Source: Paenibacillus polysaccharolyticus (lineage in GTDB: Bacteria; Bacillota; Bacilli; Paenibacillales; Paenibacillaceae). Taken from it: a stretch of DNA of 64,000 nt. Made by a program: the position numbers and the translations under genes. This document shows, piece by piece, positions 9,819-18,507 of this stretch (position 1 is its first letter; every line of letters begins with the position of its first letter). The notes below the pieces were generated by a model that did not search any database, was not told the DNA's origin, and was given only the letters and a program-made list of their open reading frames with translations. The DNA is taken from the NCBI RefSeq assembly GCF_900102085.1, contig NZ_FMVM01000008.1:241040-305039 (forward strand), written 5' to 3'.

Positions 9819-11078
9819 ATGGGCACAACCGTTGTGTTCAGTTTTCCGTATTTTGGTCATGTTAATCCTACCGTGAGGTTGGTTCAAGAACTGGCCAACC
9901 GAGGGGAACAGGTCTATTACTATACAACAGATGCGTATATGAAATATGTACAAATGGAAGGCGTGATATGTCGAAGTTACGGGGATGTGCTTTCACTGTT
10001 GGACGAAGAGATCCCTATTCTTACGACAGATCCGTTGAAAGTGTTGGACCAGCTTGTTCCACATAAACTGAATAAACATCAGAAGATGGTCCGTTTACTC
10101 CTTGAACAGGTGATGGAGGATGATCCAGACTACATTATTCGGGACTGCGAATCTTATTGGGGGAAAATGATTGGCACTATGCTTGATATTCCGGTGATTT
10201 GTTATATCACTACCATTGCTTTGAATGAAACGATGATGGATCTTCATCATGACTATTTTGTTGCCAATGTATTCGGAAATACGACAGGACGTATGGCGTG
10301 GCTTCCCGAGTCGGGCAGTTTCAGCGAATATTTGAATGAATATACAAGGCAACTCTCTCTTCCATATTCTGTAGAATATAGGGCGATCGATGCCTTTTCC
10401 GGGGCGGACGACCTTAATCTTGTTTTTACTTCACGGGTTTTCCAGCCATTTATAGAGTCGTTTGGTTCGGATTATCTGTTTCTGGGTCCGATGATTCGTG
10501 AGGAGAAACAAGAGGGCGGAGACCTGCCGCATGTTGAACCCGATCTGCCTGTAATCTACATATCGATGGGAACCGTGTATAATGACTGTCTTCTTTTTTA
10601 TCGAAAATGCATCGAAGCATTCCAGGAACATCGGTGGAACGTAATCATGTCTGTCGGACAGCGAATCTCTCTTGAAGAATTGGGGGAGTTTCCCGAGCAT
10701 TTTACTGTTCGATCCCATGTTCCTCAGCGAAGACTGCTCAAATATGTGGATGTGTTCATTACACATGGAGGTCATAACAGTACCAATGAAGCACTCTACC
10801 ACGGAGTGCCTATGCTGGTGTTCCCGCAAGCAGCGGATCAGTTCGCTGTGTCCAGCCGGATTGAGGCATTGGGGGCAGGAAGCATTGGCGATAGCCAACA
10901 CTGTACACCTTCGGACATTTCGTTTATGACGGAACGTATCCTCCATGATAAGGCTTATGCTGAGTCCTGCAAGAGGGTAGGAGAAGAGATCCGTAATGAA
11001 GGCGGAGTGAAGCTGGGCGTTGACAGTATTTTTGCGTATCTTAACGAAGGAGTTCTGATAGGTAATACAAATGAGTAA
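9819..11078 (+). CDS. MGT-family (GT1) glycosyltransferase, first of a tandem pair
   Basis: This 419-residue protein resembles macrolide-type glycosyltransferases (YjiC/YojK-like, GT-B fold), which move a sugar from an NDP donor to a small-molecule acceptor. The N-terminal acceptor half opens with VVFSFPYFGHVNPT. The C-terminal donor half carries the expected HGGHNSTNEAL and the following VPMLVFPQAADQ segment (PSPG-like signature). There are no signal peptide or membrane segments, so it is cytosolic. The start is ATG 9819, with AAAGGGCGG just upstream; the longer frame from 9774 has no ribosome site. It lies 88 bp after the synthetase and 33 bp before a paralogue, so it probably glycosylates the peptide product. 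Acceptor and sugar cannot be read from sequence. Confidence 0.92.
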   Translation: MGTTVVFSFPYFGHVNPTVRLVQELANRGEQVYYYTTDAYMKYVQMEGVICRSYGDVLSLLDEEIPILTTDPLKVLDQLVPHKLNKHQKMVRLLLEQVMEDDPDYIIRDCESYWGKMIGTMLDIPVICYITTIALNETMMDLHHDYFVANVFGNTTGRMAWLPESGSFSEYLNEYTRQLSLPYSVEYRAIDAFSGADDLNLVFTSRVFQPFIESFGSDYLFLGPMIREEKQEGGDLPHVEPDLPVIYISMGTVYNDCLLFYRKCIEAFQEHRWNVIMSVGQRISLEELGEFPEHFTVRSHVPQRRLLKYVDVFITHGGHNSTNEALYHGVPMLVFPQAADQFAVSSRIEALGAGSIGDSQHCTPSDISFMTERILHDKAYAESCKRVGEEIRNEGGVKLGVDSIFAYLNEGVLIGNTNE

Positions 11079-11111
11079 TACTTGTGAATTGTATGACGAA
11101 GGGAGTTCGCT

Positions 11112-12356
11112 ATGGCTACGGTAATGATATTTAGCCTTCCATTTTTCAGCCATGTTAAACCAACCTTACCCCTTGTTGCAGAGTTGCTGGCACGTGGAGA
11201 GACCGTAATTTATTATTCGGATGAACAATATAGAGGATTGCTTGTCGATTATGAAGTGGACTTTCGAAGCTATGGGAATATGAGAGAGTTGTTTGTGGAC
11301 GACAATGATCCGGGCCTGTTTCTGAGCAACCCGCAGACGATGCTGGAGCATCTAGTCCCTGGAGTGATCCAGAAAAGCAGAGCCGTTCTTCATGCGATTT
11401 TGGCAGAAGTTATAGCTGAGCAACCGGACTACATTGTCAGGGACAGTGACGCTCATTGGGGCAAACTGATTGCAGAACTGCTTGAGGTTCCAGTGGCCTG
11501 TTATGTCCTAACGTTTGCGATCAATCAGGCGCTTTTGGAGAAAGACCATCATTTTCTCATACACAAGGTATTCAGAATCCAAGAAGGCTATGCATTTGCA
11601 GACACGACGGCTAGCGAACTAAACCGTTTGGCGGGAGAACTGGCTGAAAGACATCATATTCAAGACTTTGGCCTGGTGGATGCGTTTAGTGGGAATGAAG
11701 AATTGAATCTAGTATATACGTCAAAAGTATTCCAGCCACATTCGGATGTGTTTGATGACCGTTTTGTGTTTATAGGTCCACAGTTCCCTAATGTTAGCTC
11801 TGAAATGCTTCAATCCATGAGGGAAAGAACAAAACAGCAGCATGAGCTCCCCCTGATTTATATTTCGTTTGGCTCCATCTACACAGATCGCCCGGATTTC
11901 TACCTGAAATGTATCGAAGCTTTCAGATATAGCGAAGCCCAAATTATGATGTCCGTAGGAAAAAGCATTGATATTTCATCCTTGGGAGACATTCCGGAAA
12001 ATATGACGGTATCTGCATTTGTTCCTCAGTTGGAGATTTTAAGCAAGGCAGATGTTTTTATCTCTCACGCCGGTTATAACAGTGTGTCCGAAGCACTTGC
12101 ATTTGGCGTGCCGATGATTCTGTTCCCTCAAGGGGCTGATCAATTTGCAATCGCATCGAGATTGGAAGAACTGGGGGTCGGTGTGTATGGCCGTGATATG
12201 AACATGCCTGCTTCAGATCTAAAGGACATGACGTTTGAAACGATGAGAAGTGAGAAGATGAGAGCTGAAGCGGTGAGATTGGGGAGCAGTTTTTTTGAAA
12301 CGGGAGGTATGGTGGAGGGCGTGAGTAGAATTTTGGAATTCGTCGAACAAACATAA
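11112..12356 (+). CDS. MGT-family (GT1) glycosyltransferase, second of a tandem pair
   Basis: 414 residues, paralogous along its length to the previous gene: MIFSLPFFSHVKPT against VFSFPYFGHVNPT, and matching DSDAHWGK/DCESYWGK and LVDAFSG/AIDAFSG blocks. The donor-site signature differs: SHAGYNSVSEAL replaces the usual HGG with HAG. The acceptor-facing N-terminal histidine of the family (GHxxP) is also replaced here (FFSHVKP), so the two copies may use different sugars or acceptors. The start is ATG with AAGGGAG six bases upstream. It is the last gene of the synthetase operon; a terminator lies 212 bp downstream. Confidence 0.9.
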   Translation: MATVMIFSLPFFSHVKPTLPLVAELLARGETVIYYSDEQYRGLLVDYEVDFRSYGNMRELFVDDNDPGLFLSNPQTMLEHLVPGVIQKSRAVLHAILAEVIAEQPDYIVRDSDAHWGKLIAELLEVPVACYVLTFAINQALLEKDHHFLIHKVFRIQEGYAFADTTASELNRLAGELAERHHIQDFGLVDAFSGNEELNLVYTSKVFQPHSDVFDDRFVFIGPQFPNVSSEMLQSMRERTKQQHELPLIYISFGSIYTDRPDFYLKCIEAFRYSEAQIMMSVGKSIDISSLGDIPENMTVSAFVPQLEILSKADVFISHAGYNSVSEALAFGVPMILFPQGADQFAIASRLEELGVGVYGRDMNMPASDLKDMTFETMRSEKMRAEAVRLGSSFFETGGMVEGVSRILEFVEQT

Positions 12357-12567
12357 GATGCAGGCTTATCATCCAACAAACGTTGTTAAGATAGAATTTA
12401 TCTAGAGTTAGTTTATTTAAACCCAATGCCAATGCTACAAGATCGGAATCACTGCTTATGATTTTGCGCATGTTAAATGCGAGTCTTGGATTTACACTGG
12501 ATATAGAGTAGTAATAGAACCAGCACAAATACAGAGCAGTAATACAAGCAGTAATACAGAGAGAGAA

Positions 12568-12603
12568 GACAGGTACTGTTAAACAGTGCCTGTCCTTTTT
12601 TTA
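12568..12603 (+). terminator. Rho-independent terminator of the synthetase/glycosyltransferase operon
   Basis: GACAGG-T-ACTGTT pairs with ACAGT-GCCTGTC and is followed by a run of Ts to 12603. It sits in a 481-bp gap (12357-12837). The rest of that gap holds two copies of GCAGTAATACA (about 12538-12562), the next gene's promoter, and an open frame 12586-12783 that I judge spurious. Confidence 0.75.
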
Positions 12604-12743
12604 TTGTTGTTACGTTCATCAGAAATTATAAGCGGAAAAGAAGAAGAACTAGACTTTTTTGACCGTTTAGGAGCACAAAGTATGACATGCCTTAAGAAGA
12701 TGTGCTTCCGTAAAAATTTAATTGTAAACGCTTTAAAAATTCG

Positions 12744-12793
12744 TGGACAAACGATTCATAAGGGTGATATATTGTTTCTGTAAGAAACAATAT
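12744..12793 (+). promoter_or_regulatory. Promoter with overlapping MarR-type operator
   Basis: -35 TGGACA (12744-12749), an 18-bp spacer and -10 TATATT (12768-12773). Overlapping the -10 is a perfect inverted repeat, ATATTGTTTC (12769-12778) and GAAACAATAT (12784-12793), with a 5-bp centre. This is the size and symmetry expected of a MarR-dimer site. The MarR gene is the second gene of the same operon, so negative autoregulation is likely (inference). Confidence 0.6.
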
Positions 12794-12837
12794 TATTTAT
12801 AACGAATATAAAAATGAATAAAAGGATGGGATACACG

Positions 12838-13647
12838 ATGAACAGCATCGAAACAACACTTAAATCCTTTGACGGAACACAGCTTTATTTCAGCAAAAAT
12901 TTAGTTGAAAATGCGAAGGCCGCCATAGTCATTGTACACGGATTGGCAGAGCATGCCAGCCGCTATGATTATTTGACAGAGAAATTGAACGGCCGTGGAT
13001 TCAACGTATACCGTTTTGACCATCGGGGTCATGCAAGATCGGAAGGACAACGAACATTTTATAGTGATTTTCATCATCTGATTGATGATGTCAACGCTGT
13101 AGTGGAGGTTGCACTGGAGGAGAGCGGCGATACGCCACTGTATATTATTGGACATAGTATGGGCGGTTTTGCTTCTTCATCATTTGGTACGAAATATCCG
13201 GGAAAAGTGAAAGGTATCGTATTATCAGGAGCGCTTACTCGATTTAATACGAAAGTGGCTGGAGAACTGCCGATGGCTCTGCCAGCAGGCACGTATTTCC
13301 CGAATGAACTTGGAAGCGGAGTATGCAGTGTTCCTGAGGTTGTATCCGCTTACGCTAATGACCCGCTGGTAGAAAAGCAGATTTCTGTAGATTTGTTTAA
13401 CAGTCTGGGGTATGGAGTAGAATGGCTGAAAGAACATGCGAAGCAATTCGTTGATCCGGTGCTTGTGTTACATGGTGCGAATGATGGGCTGGTTAGCGAA
13501 AAGGATTCCCGTGACTTTTACGGAGATATCGCTTCGGCAGATAAAACACTGAAAATCTATGCACATCTCATGCATGAAATATTTAATGAGACAGCACGGG
13601 ATGAAGTGATTGAAGAAGCGATCTCATGGATTGAAAAACGAATCTGA
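12838..13647 (+). CDS. Alpha/beta hydrolase, monoacylglycerol-lipase-like
   Basis: A 269-residue serine hydrolase of the S33/lysophospholipase group. It shows HGLAEHASRYDYL (oxyanion-hole HG), FDHRGHARSEG, the nucleophile elbow GHSMGG near residue 105, VLHGANDGLV (acid) and a C-terminal His in AHLMHEIFNE. No signal peptide is seen, so it probably acts in the cytosol on glycerol esters or other acyl esters. I chose ATG 12838 because AAAGG sits about 10 bases upstream; in-frame ATGs at 12814 and 12826 have poorer sites. It is followed after 48 bp by a MarR regulator and has a MarR-type palindrome over its promoter. The substrate is unknown. Confidence 0.88.
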   Translation: MNSIETTLKSFDGTQLYFSKNLVENAKAAIVIVHGLAEHASRYDYLTEKLNGRGFNVYRFDHRGHARSEGQRTFYSDFHHLIDDVNAVVEVALEESGDTPLYIIGHSMGGFASSSFGTKYPGKVKGIVLSGALTRFNTKVAGELPMALPAGTYFPNELGSGVCSVPEVVSAYANDPLVEKQISVDLFNSLGYGVEWLKEHAKQFVDPVLVLHGANDGLVSEKDSRDFYGDIASADKTLKIYAHLMHEIFNETARDEVIEEAISWIEKRI

Positions 13648-13695
13648 TTTCAGTAGAGTAATAGAGAGAGAATTCGAAGACGAAAGGGATTACGC

Positions 13696-14214
13696 ATGAA
13701 ATTAGATTGGATGGGTGACCATCGGGAGCTTGTTGAGAAGATCATCAAATACGGCAATGCTTACTCGAACACCTACAAGCTGCAACGAAGCTACGGAACA
13801 GATATGACATTCTCTGCAGCCCAGATTCAGACACTTGAATATATTCTGGAAGCAGAGGATCAGGAAGAGAAGATGTCCGAGATGGCTGCTCGTTTGGGCG
13901 TTAGCCGCAGTACCTTTTCTAAAAATGTGAAGAATTTGACTGAAAAAGGACTACTTGAAAAATATCATCTGAGTGGTAACCGCAAAGATATTTACGTCAA
14001 ACCGTCAGCCAAAGGTCGAGAGGTATACACGAAGTACACCGCATTTGTTCGTGAGCTTTGTTTTGATGACATATTTAAGCTCGCAGATCAGATTACGGAA
14101 GCCGACAAAAAAAGCTTTATTCGTATCATGGATCTGTTCGCTGATGTGCTTGTCTGGTATGGTGAAAAAGAACAAGAGCCGCGGAAACTCATCAAAATCG
14201 AACCGGATAGTTGA
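13696..14214 (+). CDS. MarR-family transcriptional regulator
   Basis: 172 residues with a winged helix-turn-helix. LEYILEAEDQEEKMSEMAARLGVSR is followed by the recognition helix STFSKNVKNLTEKGLLEKY and the wing GNRKDIYVKPSAKGREVY. The C-terminal helices would complete a dimer interface. ATG 13696 follows AAAGGGATTACGC. It shares an operon with the alpha/beta hydrolase, whose promoter carries a perfect 10+5+10 palindrome, the probable binding site. Expected to repress its own operon and respond to a small ligand, perhaps a fatty acid or phenolic (inference). Confidence 0.88.
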   Translation: MKLDWMGDHRELVEKIIKYGNAYSNTYKLQRSYGTDMTFSAAQIQTLEYILEAEDQEEKMSEMAARLGVSRSTFSKNVKNLTEKGLLEKYHLSGNRKDIYVKPSAKGREVYTKYTAFVRELCFDDIFKLADQITEADKKSFIRIMDLFADVLVWYGEKEQEPRKLIKIEPDS

Positions 14215-14238
14215 TGAAAATTACGAAATGAAAATTAA

Positions 14239-14278
14239 TTCCCTTACAGCGGTCTATACGCTTTAAGGGGATTTTTTT
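14239..14278 (+). terminator. Terminator after the MarR gene
   Basis: TTCCCTTA...TAAGGGGA stem, extended by an AGCG/CGCT inner stem, then seven Ts. Confidence 0.75.
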
Positions 14279-14388
14279 GCGTATAGGACATTCCACAGCC
14301 CATTCCCTCCGCGAATGTCGTTCATACAGTATAAAATGCCTAATGCAGAAATGCTGTATAACGATGCTAAACGCAGGGAGTGGGATAT

Positions 14389-15744
14389 GTGAAAACCAAC
14401 AGTAAAACAAAACTAACCGGACGTGTCATATTCAAGGGCGACCCAGGGTATGAGGCAGCACGTAAAAACTGGGACCCGCATACCGACAGGTATCCTAAAG
14501 TCTTTGTTTTTGCTCAAAAAACGAAAGATGTCTCCAATGCCATCAAATGGGCTCGTGAGAACAACGTACCGATTCGGCCGCGAAGTGGAAGACATGCGCT
14601 TGAGGTTAATCTGTCACAGGTGAATGGCGGGATTGTCATTGATGTCAGTGATCTGAACACCATCAAGCTGAACAAAACAACAGGAACAGCCGTTGTGGGA
14701 GCGGGAAACCGAGTTGGCAGAATTGCACATACACTCGCACGTCAGGGATTCATTGCTCCATTCGGGGATAGCCCAACCGTTGGTATAGGTGGTATTACGC
14801 TTGGGGGAGGGATCGGGCCTCTTCAACGAACGATCGGTCTGATCAGTGATAATCTGCTGGAATTCGAGATGGTGGATGCAAACGGGAAAATCATTCGTGC
14901 GAACAAAAAATGTAACGCTGATCTGTTCTGGGCATCGCAAGGTGGTGGCGGAGGAAACTTTGGAGTCTATACCCGTTACAAATTCAAAGTACGCCGGGCA
15001 CCAGCCAGAGCGACAGTATATCGGATCACCTGGCCTTGGGCTCAGTTCGAGAAGGTACTCAAAGTGTGGCAAAAGTGGGCGCCTTCCGTTGACACCCGGC
15101 TCGGGAGTGAGCTGTCTATCGGTCCCAAAAAAGGCGGCAATGTCAGTATGGAAGGTTTGTTTCTGGGTTCTAAATCCGAGGCACTGCGTTTGTTAAAGCC
15201 GATGACCAGCACGGGCACACCATCCCAGACGATCATACGTTCAGTGCCTTATACAGAGGCGGTTACTTTTCTTCTACCTCCAGATCCTGTGCTTACTCAG
15301 AGATACAGCAATCAATTTTCTTCCGGATTTGGACGAAAGCCGTTCCCGGATCGGGCAATCAAATCGATGCGAGCGTTTCTGGAAAATGTGGAAGGCGAAT
15401 TCGCCGGTTTCTTTTTCCTCAACTGGGGCGGAGCTGTCAGTCGTAAATCACCTACATCTACAGCATTCTACTGGCGTAAAGCCAAGTTCTATGTGGAATG
15501 GAACAGCTCCTGGACGAAACCGTCCCAGGCAGCCAAAAATATTGCCATTGTGCGTAACACACGCCAAAAATTACAGCCTTACATCGTCGGTTCCTACATT
15601 AATGTACCGGATCAAGGCATCAAACGCTCAGGTCCGGTATACTACGGGGCGAACTACGCGAGATTACGCAGAGTCAAAGCCAAATACGATCCCCAAAATG
15701 TGTTCAACAACCCGCAAAGCATTCCTCCGGCTCGTAGCCTGTAG
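14389..15744 (+). CDS. FAD-linked oxidase, berberine-bridge-enzyme family
   Basis: 451 residues with an N-terminal FAD-binding PCMH domain, a central substrate domain and the C-terminal BBE signature KYDPQNVFNNPQSI. The PRSGRHALE block carries the His that usually forms the 8-alpha histidyl bond to FAD. The second attachment residue, the Cys of the usual G-x-C-P-T-V-G block, reads G-D-S-P-T-V-G, so a single covalent bond is expected. GGITLGGGIG follows. These enzymes oxidise alcohols, sugars or amines with O2. There is no secretion signal. I chose GTG 14389, nine bases after GGGAG; a GTG at 14380 overlaps the ribosome site. It is monocistronic. Substrate unknown. Confidence 0.88.
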   Translation: MKTNSKTKLTGRVIFKGDPGYEAARKNWDPHTDRYPKVFVFAQKTKDVSNAIKWARENNVPIRPRSGRHALEVNLSQVNGGIVIDVSDLNTIKLNKTTGTAVVGAGNRVGRIAHTLARQGFIAPFGDSPTVGIGGITLGGGIGPLQRTIGLISDNLLEFEMVDANGKIIRANKKCNADLFWASQGGGGGNFGVYTRYKFKVRRAPARATVYRITWPWAQFEKVLKVWQKWAPSVDTRLGSELSIGPKKGGNVSMEGLFLGSKSEALRLLKPMTSTGTPSQTIIRSVPYTEAVTFLLPPDPVLTQRYSNQFSSGFGRKPFPDRAIKSMRAFLENVEGEFAGFFFLNWGGAVSRKSPTSTAFYWRKAKFYVEWNSSWTKPSQAAKNIAIVRNTRQKLQPYIVGSYINVPDQGIKRSGPVYYGANYARLRRVKAKYDPQNVFNNPQSIPPARSL

Positions 15745-15806
15745 TTAGATCAAAGGAAGCGGGATCAATCGAATTGGTCGAATTGAAAAAAAGGATGTAA
15801 TAGAAA

Positions 15807-15829
15807 AGGAGCCGCTTGGTGCGGCTCCT
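15807..15829 (-). terminator. Terminator between convergent genes
   Basis: Perfect 9-bp stem AGGAGCCGC/GCGGCTCCT with a 5-base loop. The T-rich tail lies on the minus-strand side (the plus strand has A-rich sequence at 15786-15806), so it mainly ends the esterase transcript. Confidence 0.7.
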
Positions 15830-15853
15830 GCGAAGTAGACATGCTATGGGCTG

Positions 15854-17254
15854 TTACTTTTTCTGGTTAGCCAGCCACTCCATAAGCGTTACGCTTTTAC
15901 CTTTGATTTTCACAGGCTTGCCATTGAAGTCTTTGGAAATGTCATTGTTTAGAACAGCAATCCAGGACCAGTGTCCATTATACTCGTATGGCGTGTTATC
16001 GCCATTTCCTTTGGTGTATACTCCACTCAAATCCAGCACCTTATCAAAATAGGAGTAATGAGCATTTTTGGCTCCCGCAGCAATCAGGCGTTTGTAGGTA
16101 GCTGTTGACGTTTTGGACGTATCCACCGTCTGATCCGCTCCTGCCGCCGTGAACCAGATCGGAATATTTTTAAGTTTGGCGATATCCTGTTTGCTCAACA
16201 AGAGATCCTCGTACGCTTCTGCGGAAGGATAAGCAGCTGCAAAATAATCCGGGTTCGCAAGCAACATGTTCAAAGTCATAAATCCGCCATTGGAGCACCC
16301 GCCAATGTAGATTCGGTCTGTATCAATATCCGTAGCATGCTGTTTCACATATTGTTTGATCAACGCGGTTAACGATTTCGTATACATACTCTTTCCGTCT
16401 TTGGTATATTGCCCGGTTCCGTCATTCATCCAGAAGGTTGGAGTCTGGGGCACCAACACAGCGGCATCTCCAAAATACTTTTGGATCGATTCATCGGCTA
16501 AAGAGGTCACCTTATTACCCAGCAGGGCAATTCGCGGATCCGTACCTCCTTCACCGGCACCATGAAGCCAGATGATCAGTGGTTTTTTCTTGTTGGTTTC
16601 CGGCATATAGGAAGCGTACGTTATATTAATCTGACCGAACTTGGAGTCCTTGTAACTGAATTTGCCGGATGTATCAAACACGTCGACACCTTGTTCGATC
16701 ATGGTATGCGGGGTGTCTGGTCTTGTGGTCAAATGCTCAACGGCATTGCCCATGGTATCTTGAAGGGATTTTTGCTGAACAATGGTATATTGAAGCTCAA
16801 CATACTTATTGGTAAACGATTGCAGATCAAACATAAACGGACTTGCGGTCATTAGATCGGGATGGACTTTCATCTCAATCGTAATATATTGTCCTGCGGA
16901 GAGGGAGGTTTTATTGCCATCTTTGTCCGAAAGGTAAGCTCTCTCGATCGTTCTGCTACCGCTGTCTGAGCCATCATACTTTTGCTGCGTTTGAAAATTA
17001 ATCATTGGATAATTACGTTCCGCAAGAACCTTGAAGGTGTCTTTGGTCAGTGTATTTCCTTGAATGGCTACGCCTGTATCCAGAATAATCTTGTAAACAC
17101 CGGGACCCCAGTCATAACCTTTGGTTACGAGGGAGTAAGAGAAAGGAGAGCGTGACTCGGTAGAATTGTTTGCGCTTACATTTGTGGATACAAGGAGAGT
17201 GGAAGTTAAAGCCAGAGCCAGGAAACCTGAAAGCAGTCCTTTTTTCATCTTCAT
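15854..17254 (-). CDS. Secreted esterase/peptidase of the PHB-depolymerase-like alpha/beta hydrolase group
   Basis: 466 residues. The N-terminus MKMKKGLLSGFLALALTSTL with VSA-N after the hydrophobic core is a Sec signal peptide. Residues ~35-190 look like the beta-rich domain that precedes this esterase type. Residues ~200-466 are the hydrolase: IIWLHGAGEGG (oxyanion hole), the nucleophile elbow IGGCSNGGFM (G-x-S-x-G), TAAGADQTVD (acid), and the likely catalytic His in YNGHWSW. It acts outside the cell on ester or polyester substrates (inference). ATG 17254 lies nine bases from GGAGG; ATG 17260 is only three bases away. Monocistronic. Confidence 0.85.
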   Translation of the reverse strand: MKMKKGLLSGFLALALTSTLLVSTNVSANNSTESRSPFSYSLVTKGYDWGPGVYKIILDTGVAIQGNTLTKDTFKVLAERNYPMINFQTQQKYDGSDSGSRTIERAYLSDKDGNKTSLSAGQYITIEMKVHPDLMTASPFMFDLQSFTNKYVELQYTIVQQKSLQDTMGNAVEHLTTRPDTPHTMIEQGVDVFDTSGKFSYKDSKFGQINITYASYMPETNKKKPLIIWLHGAGEGGTDPRIALLGNKVTSLADESIQKYFGDAAVLVPQTPTFWMNDGTGQYTKDGKSMYTKSLTALIKQYVKQHATDIDTDRIYIGGCSNGGFMTLNMLLANPDYFAAAYPSAEAYEDLLLSKQDIAKLKNIPIWFTAAGADQTVDTSKTSTATYKRLIAAGAKNAHYSYFDKVLDLSGVYTKGNGDNTPYEYNGHWSWIAVLNNDISKDFNGKPVKIKGKSVTLMEWLANQKK

Positions 17255-17413
17255 CAGCATATACCTCCGAATATATTATGTATGTCGACTTTATCATTGT
17301 ACCATTTCAGGAGGAACATGGGAAATATCGCACCATTTCCTGCTGTTTAACATGCAAAAGAACCGCTTGAAAATCACCTCTAGGTGAGATCCAAACGGTT
17401 CCTTATAGTTGTA

Positions 17414-17710
17414 TTATTGTTTAACAGCTTCGCCGGCAAACACTTCAACGTTCATTGGTGCAGCCATGAATGCCGCAGCTTGTTGAACAAAGGCCAGGAA
17501 GTGAGCACTAGAGTTGTGAGCAGCGGTTGCTGGCTCATCTTTCCACAGCTCGATCATCGTGTAGCTTTGCTCACGTTCTGTGCTTTTCACCAGATCATAG
17601 CTGATGTTGCCTTCTTCTTGACGTGTCGCAGCGATCAGTTCTTTGGCAGCAGCCAGGAAAGCTTGCTCTTGAGCGGCTTGTACTTGCAAATGTGCATGAA
17701 TGATAATCAT
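17414..17710 (-). CDS. Antibiotic-biosynthesis-monooxygenase (ABM) domain protein, YgiN-like
   Basis: A 98-residue ferredoxin-fold ABM domain: MIIIHAHLQVQ, then A-A-A-KELIAATRQEEGNISYDL, YTMIELWKDEPA and HNSSAHFLAF. This is the usual pattern for small cofactor-free quinol monooxygenases. The start follows GGAGGT by seven bases. It is the last gene of a MarR-nitroreductase-ABM set on the minus strand, which points to quinone or electrophile stress (inference from context). Confidence 0.88.
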   Translation of the reverse strand: MIIIHAHLQVQAAQEQAFLAAAKELIAATRQEEGNISYDLVKSTEREQSYTMIELWKDEPATAAHNSSAHFLAFVQQAAAFMAAPMNVEVFAGEAVKQ

Positions 17711-17832
17711 AGTTGTGACCTCCAGATAGTTGTATGTTTACAAATAGATTTAATCAATACAAGACAATAACGTTATGTGTTTCATCTTAAGAAGCAGATT
17801 GAGCAATTTATAATAAACGCGGTGGTACTCGC

Positions 17833-18483
17833 TTAAGCCCAAGTTGTGATCGTATCTACAGGCAGACGGTAAGACGGGTGACCTTCTTTGGCAGATTTAC
17901 CAATCGAGATCAGCATAACCGGTTGATAACGGTCTTTATCCATGCCGAATGTCTCAGCGATTTGAGCTTTTTCGTATCCGCCAATTGGGTTTGTATCGTA
18001 ACCGTGAGCACGTGCAGCCAACATCAATTGCATGGAAGCCAGACCAGCATCGATCAGGTTAACGTCACGCAGATCGGAAGCAGGCATATTGTCGTAATAA
18101 GGTTTAACCACTTTAACTTGTTGTTCAGCGATTTCTTTTGGCATAAATCCATGCTCTACAGCTTTACCAAAAATCTCTTCCAAGTACTCGCCGTTTTTCA
18201 TATCAATAAACACACCGATAACAGCAGCAGAAGTCAGCACTTGATTTTGGTTGAATTTTGCAAGTGGTGCGAGCTTTTCTTTGCCTTCAGGTGTATCAAC
18301 AACAAGGAAACGCCAAGGTTGCATGTTTACGGAAGATGGAGCGCGAGAAGCTTCTGCCAAAATTTCAGTCATTTCTTCACGGCTGATTTTCACTTCTGGA
18401 TCATACAATTTGACGGAACGACGACCGTACGTAATTTCGTTAAAATCATTTGTTTTTTGGAATTTGCTTTGTGTTGTAGACAT
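17833..18483 (-). CDS. Nitroreductase-family flavoprotein
   Basis: 216 residues. RRSVKLYDPEVKISREEM and EASRAPSSVNMQPWRFLVV are the FMN-binding N-terminal blocks of NAD(P)H nitroreductases. GLASMQLMLAARAHGYDTNPIGGY and the C-terminal ISIGKSAKEGHPSYRLPVD complete the fold. It reduces nitro compounds, quinones or similar electrophiles in the cytosol. GGAGAG precedes the ATG. It lies between the upstream MarR regulator (25-bp gap) and the ABM gene, and is probably induced with them through the operators at 19036-19077. Confidence 0.92.
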   Translation of the reverse strand: MSTTQSKFQKTNDFNEITYGRRSVKLYDPEVKISREEMTEILAEASRAPSSVNMQPWRFLVVDTPEGKEKLAPLAKFNQNQVLTSAAVIGVFIDMKNGEYLEEIFGKAVEHGFMPKEIAEQQVKVVKPYYDNMPASDLRDVNLIDAGLASMQLMLAARAHGYDTNPIGGYEKAQIAETFGMDKDRYQPVMLISIGKSAKEGHPSYRLPVDTITTWA

Positions 18484-18507
18484 GGAAATCTCTCCTCTAT
18501 ATATGGT

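Noticed and set aside
10431..11153. 240-codon minus-strand frame across the two glycosyltransferase genes
   Set aside because: It is antisense to motifs that are clearly coding on the plus strand and lacks a start signal.
12586..12783. 65-codon frame in the gap before the hydrolase
   Set aside because: It begins inside the terminator hairpin, has no ribosome site and runs through the next gene's promoter.
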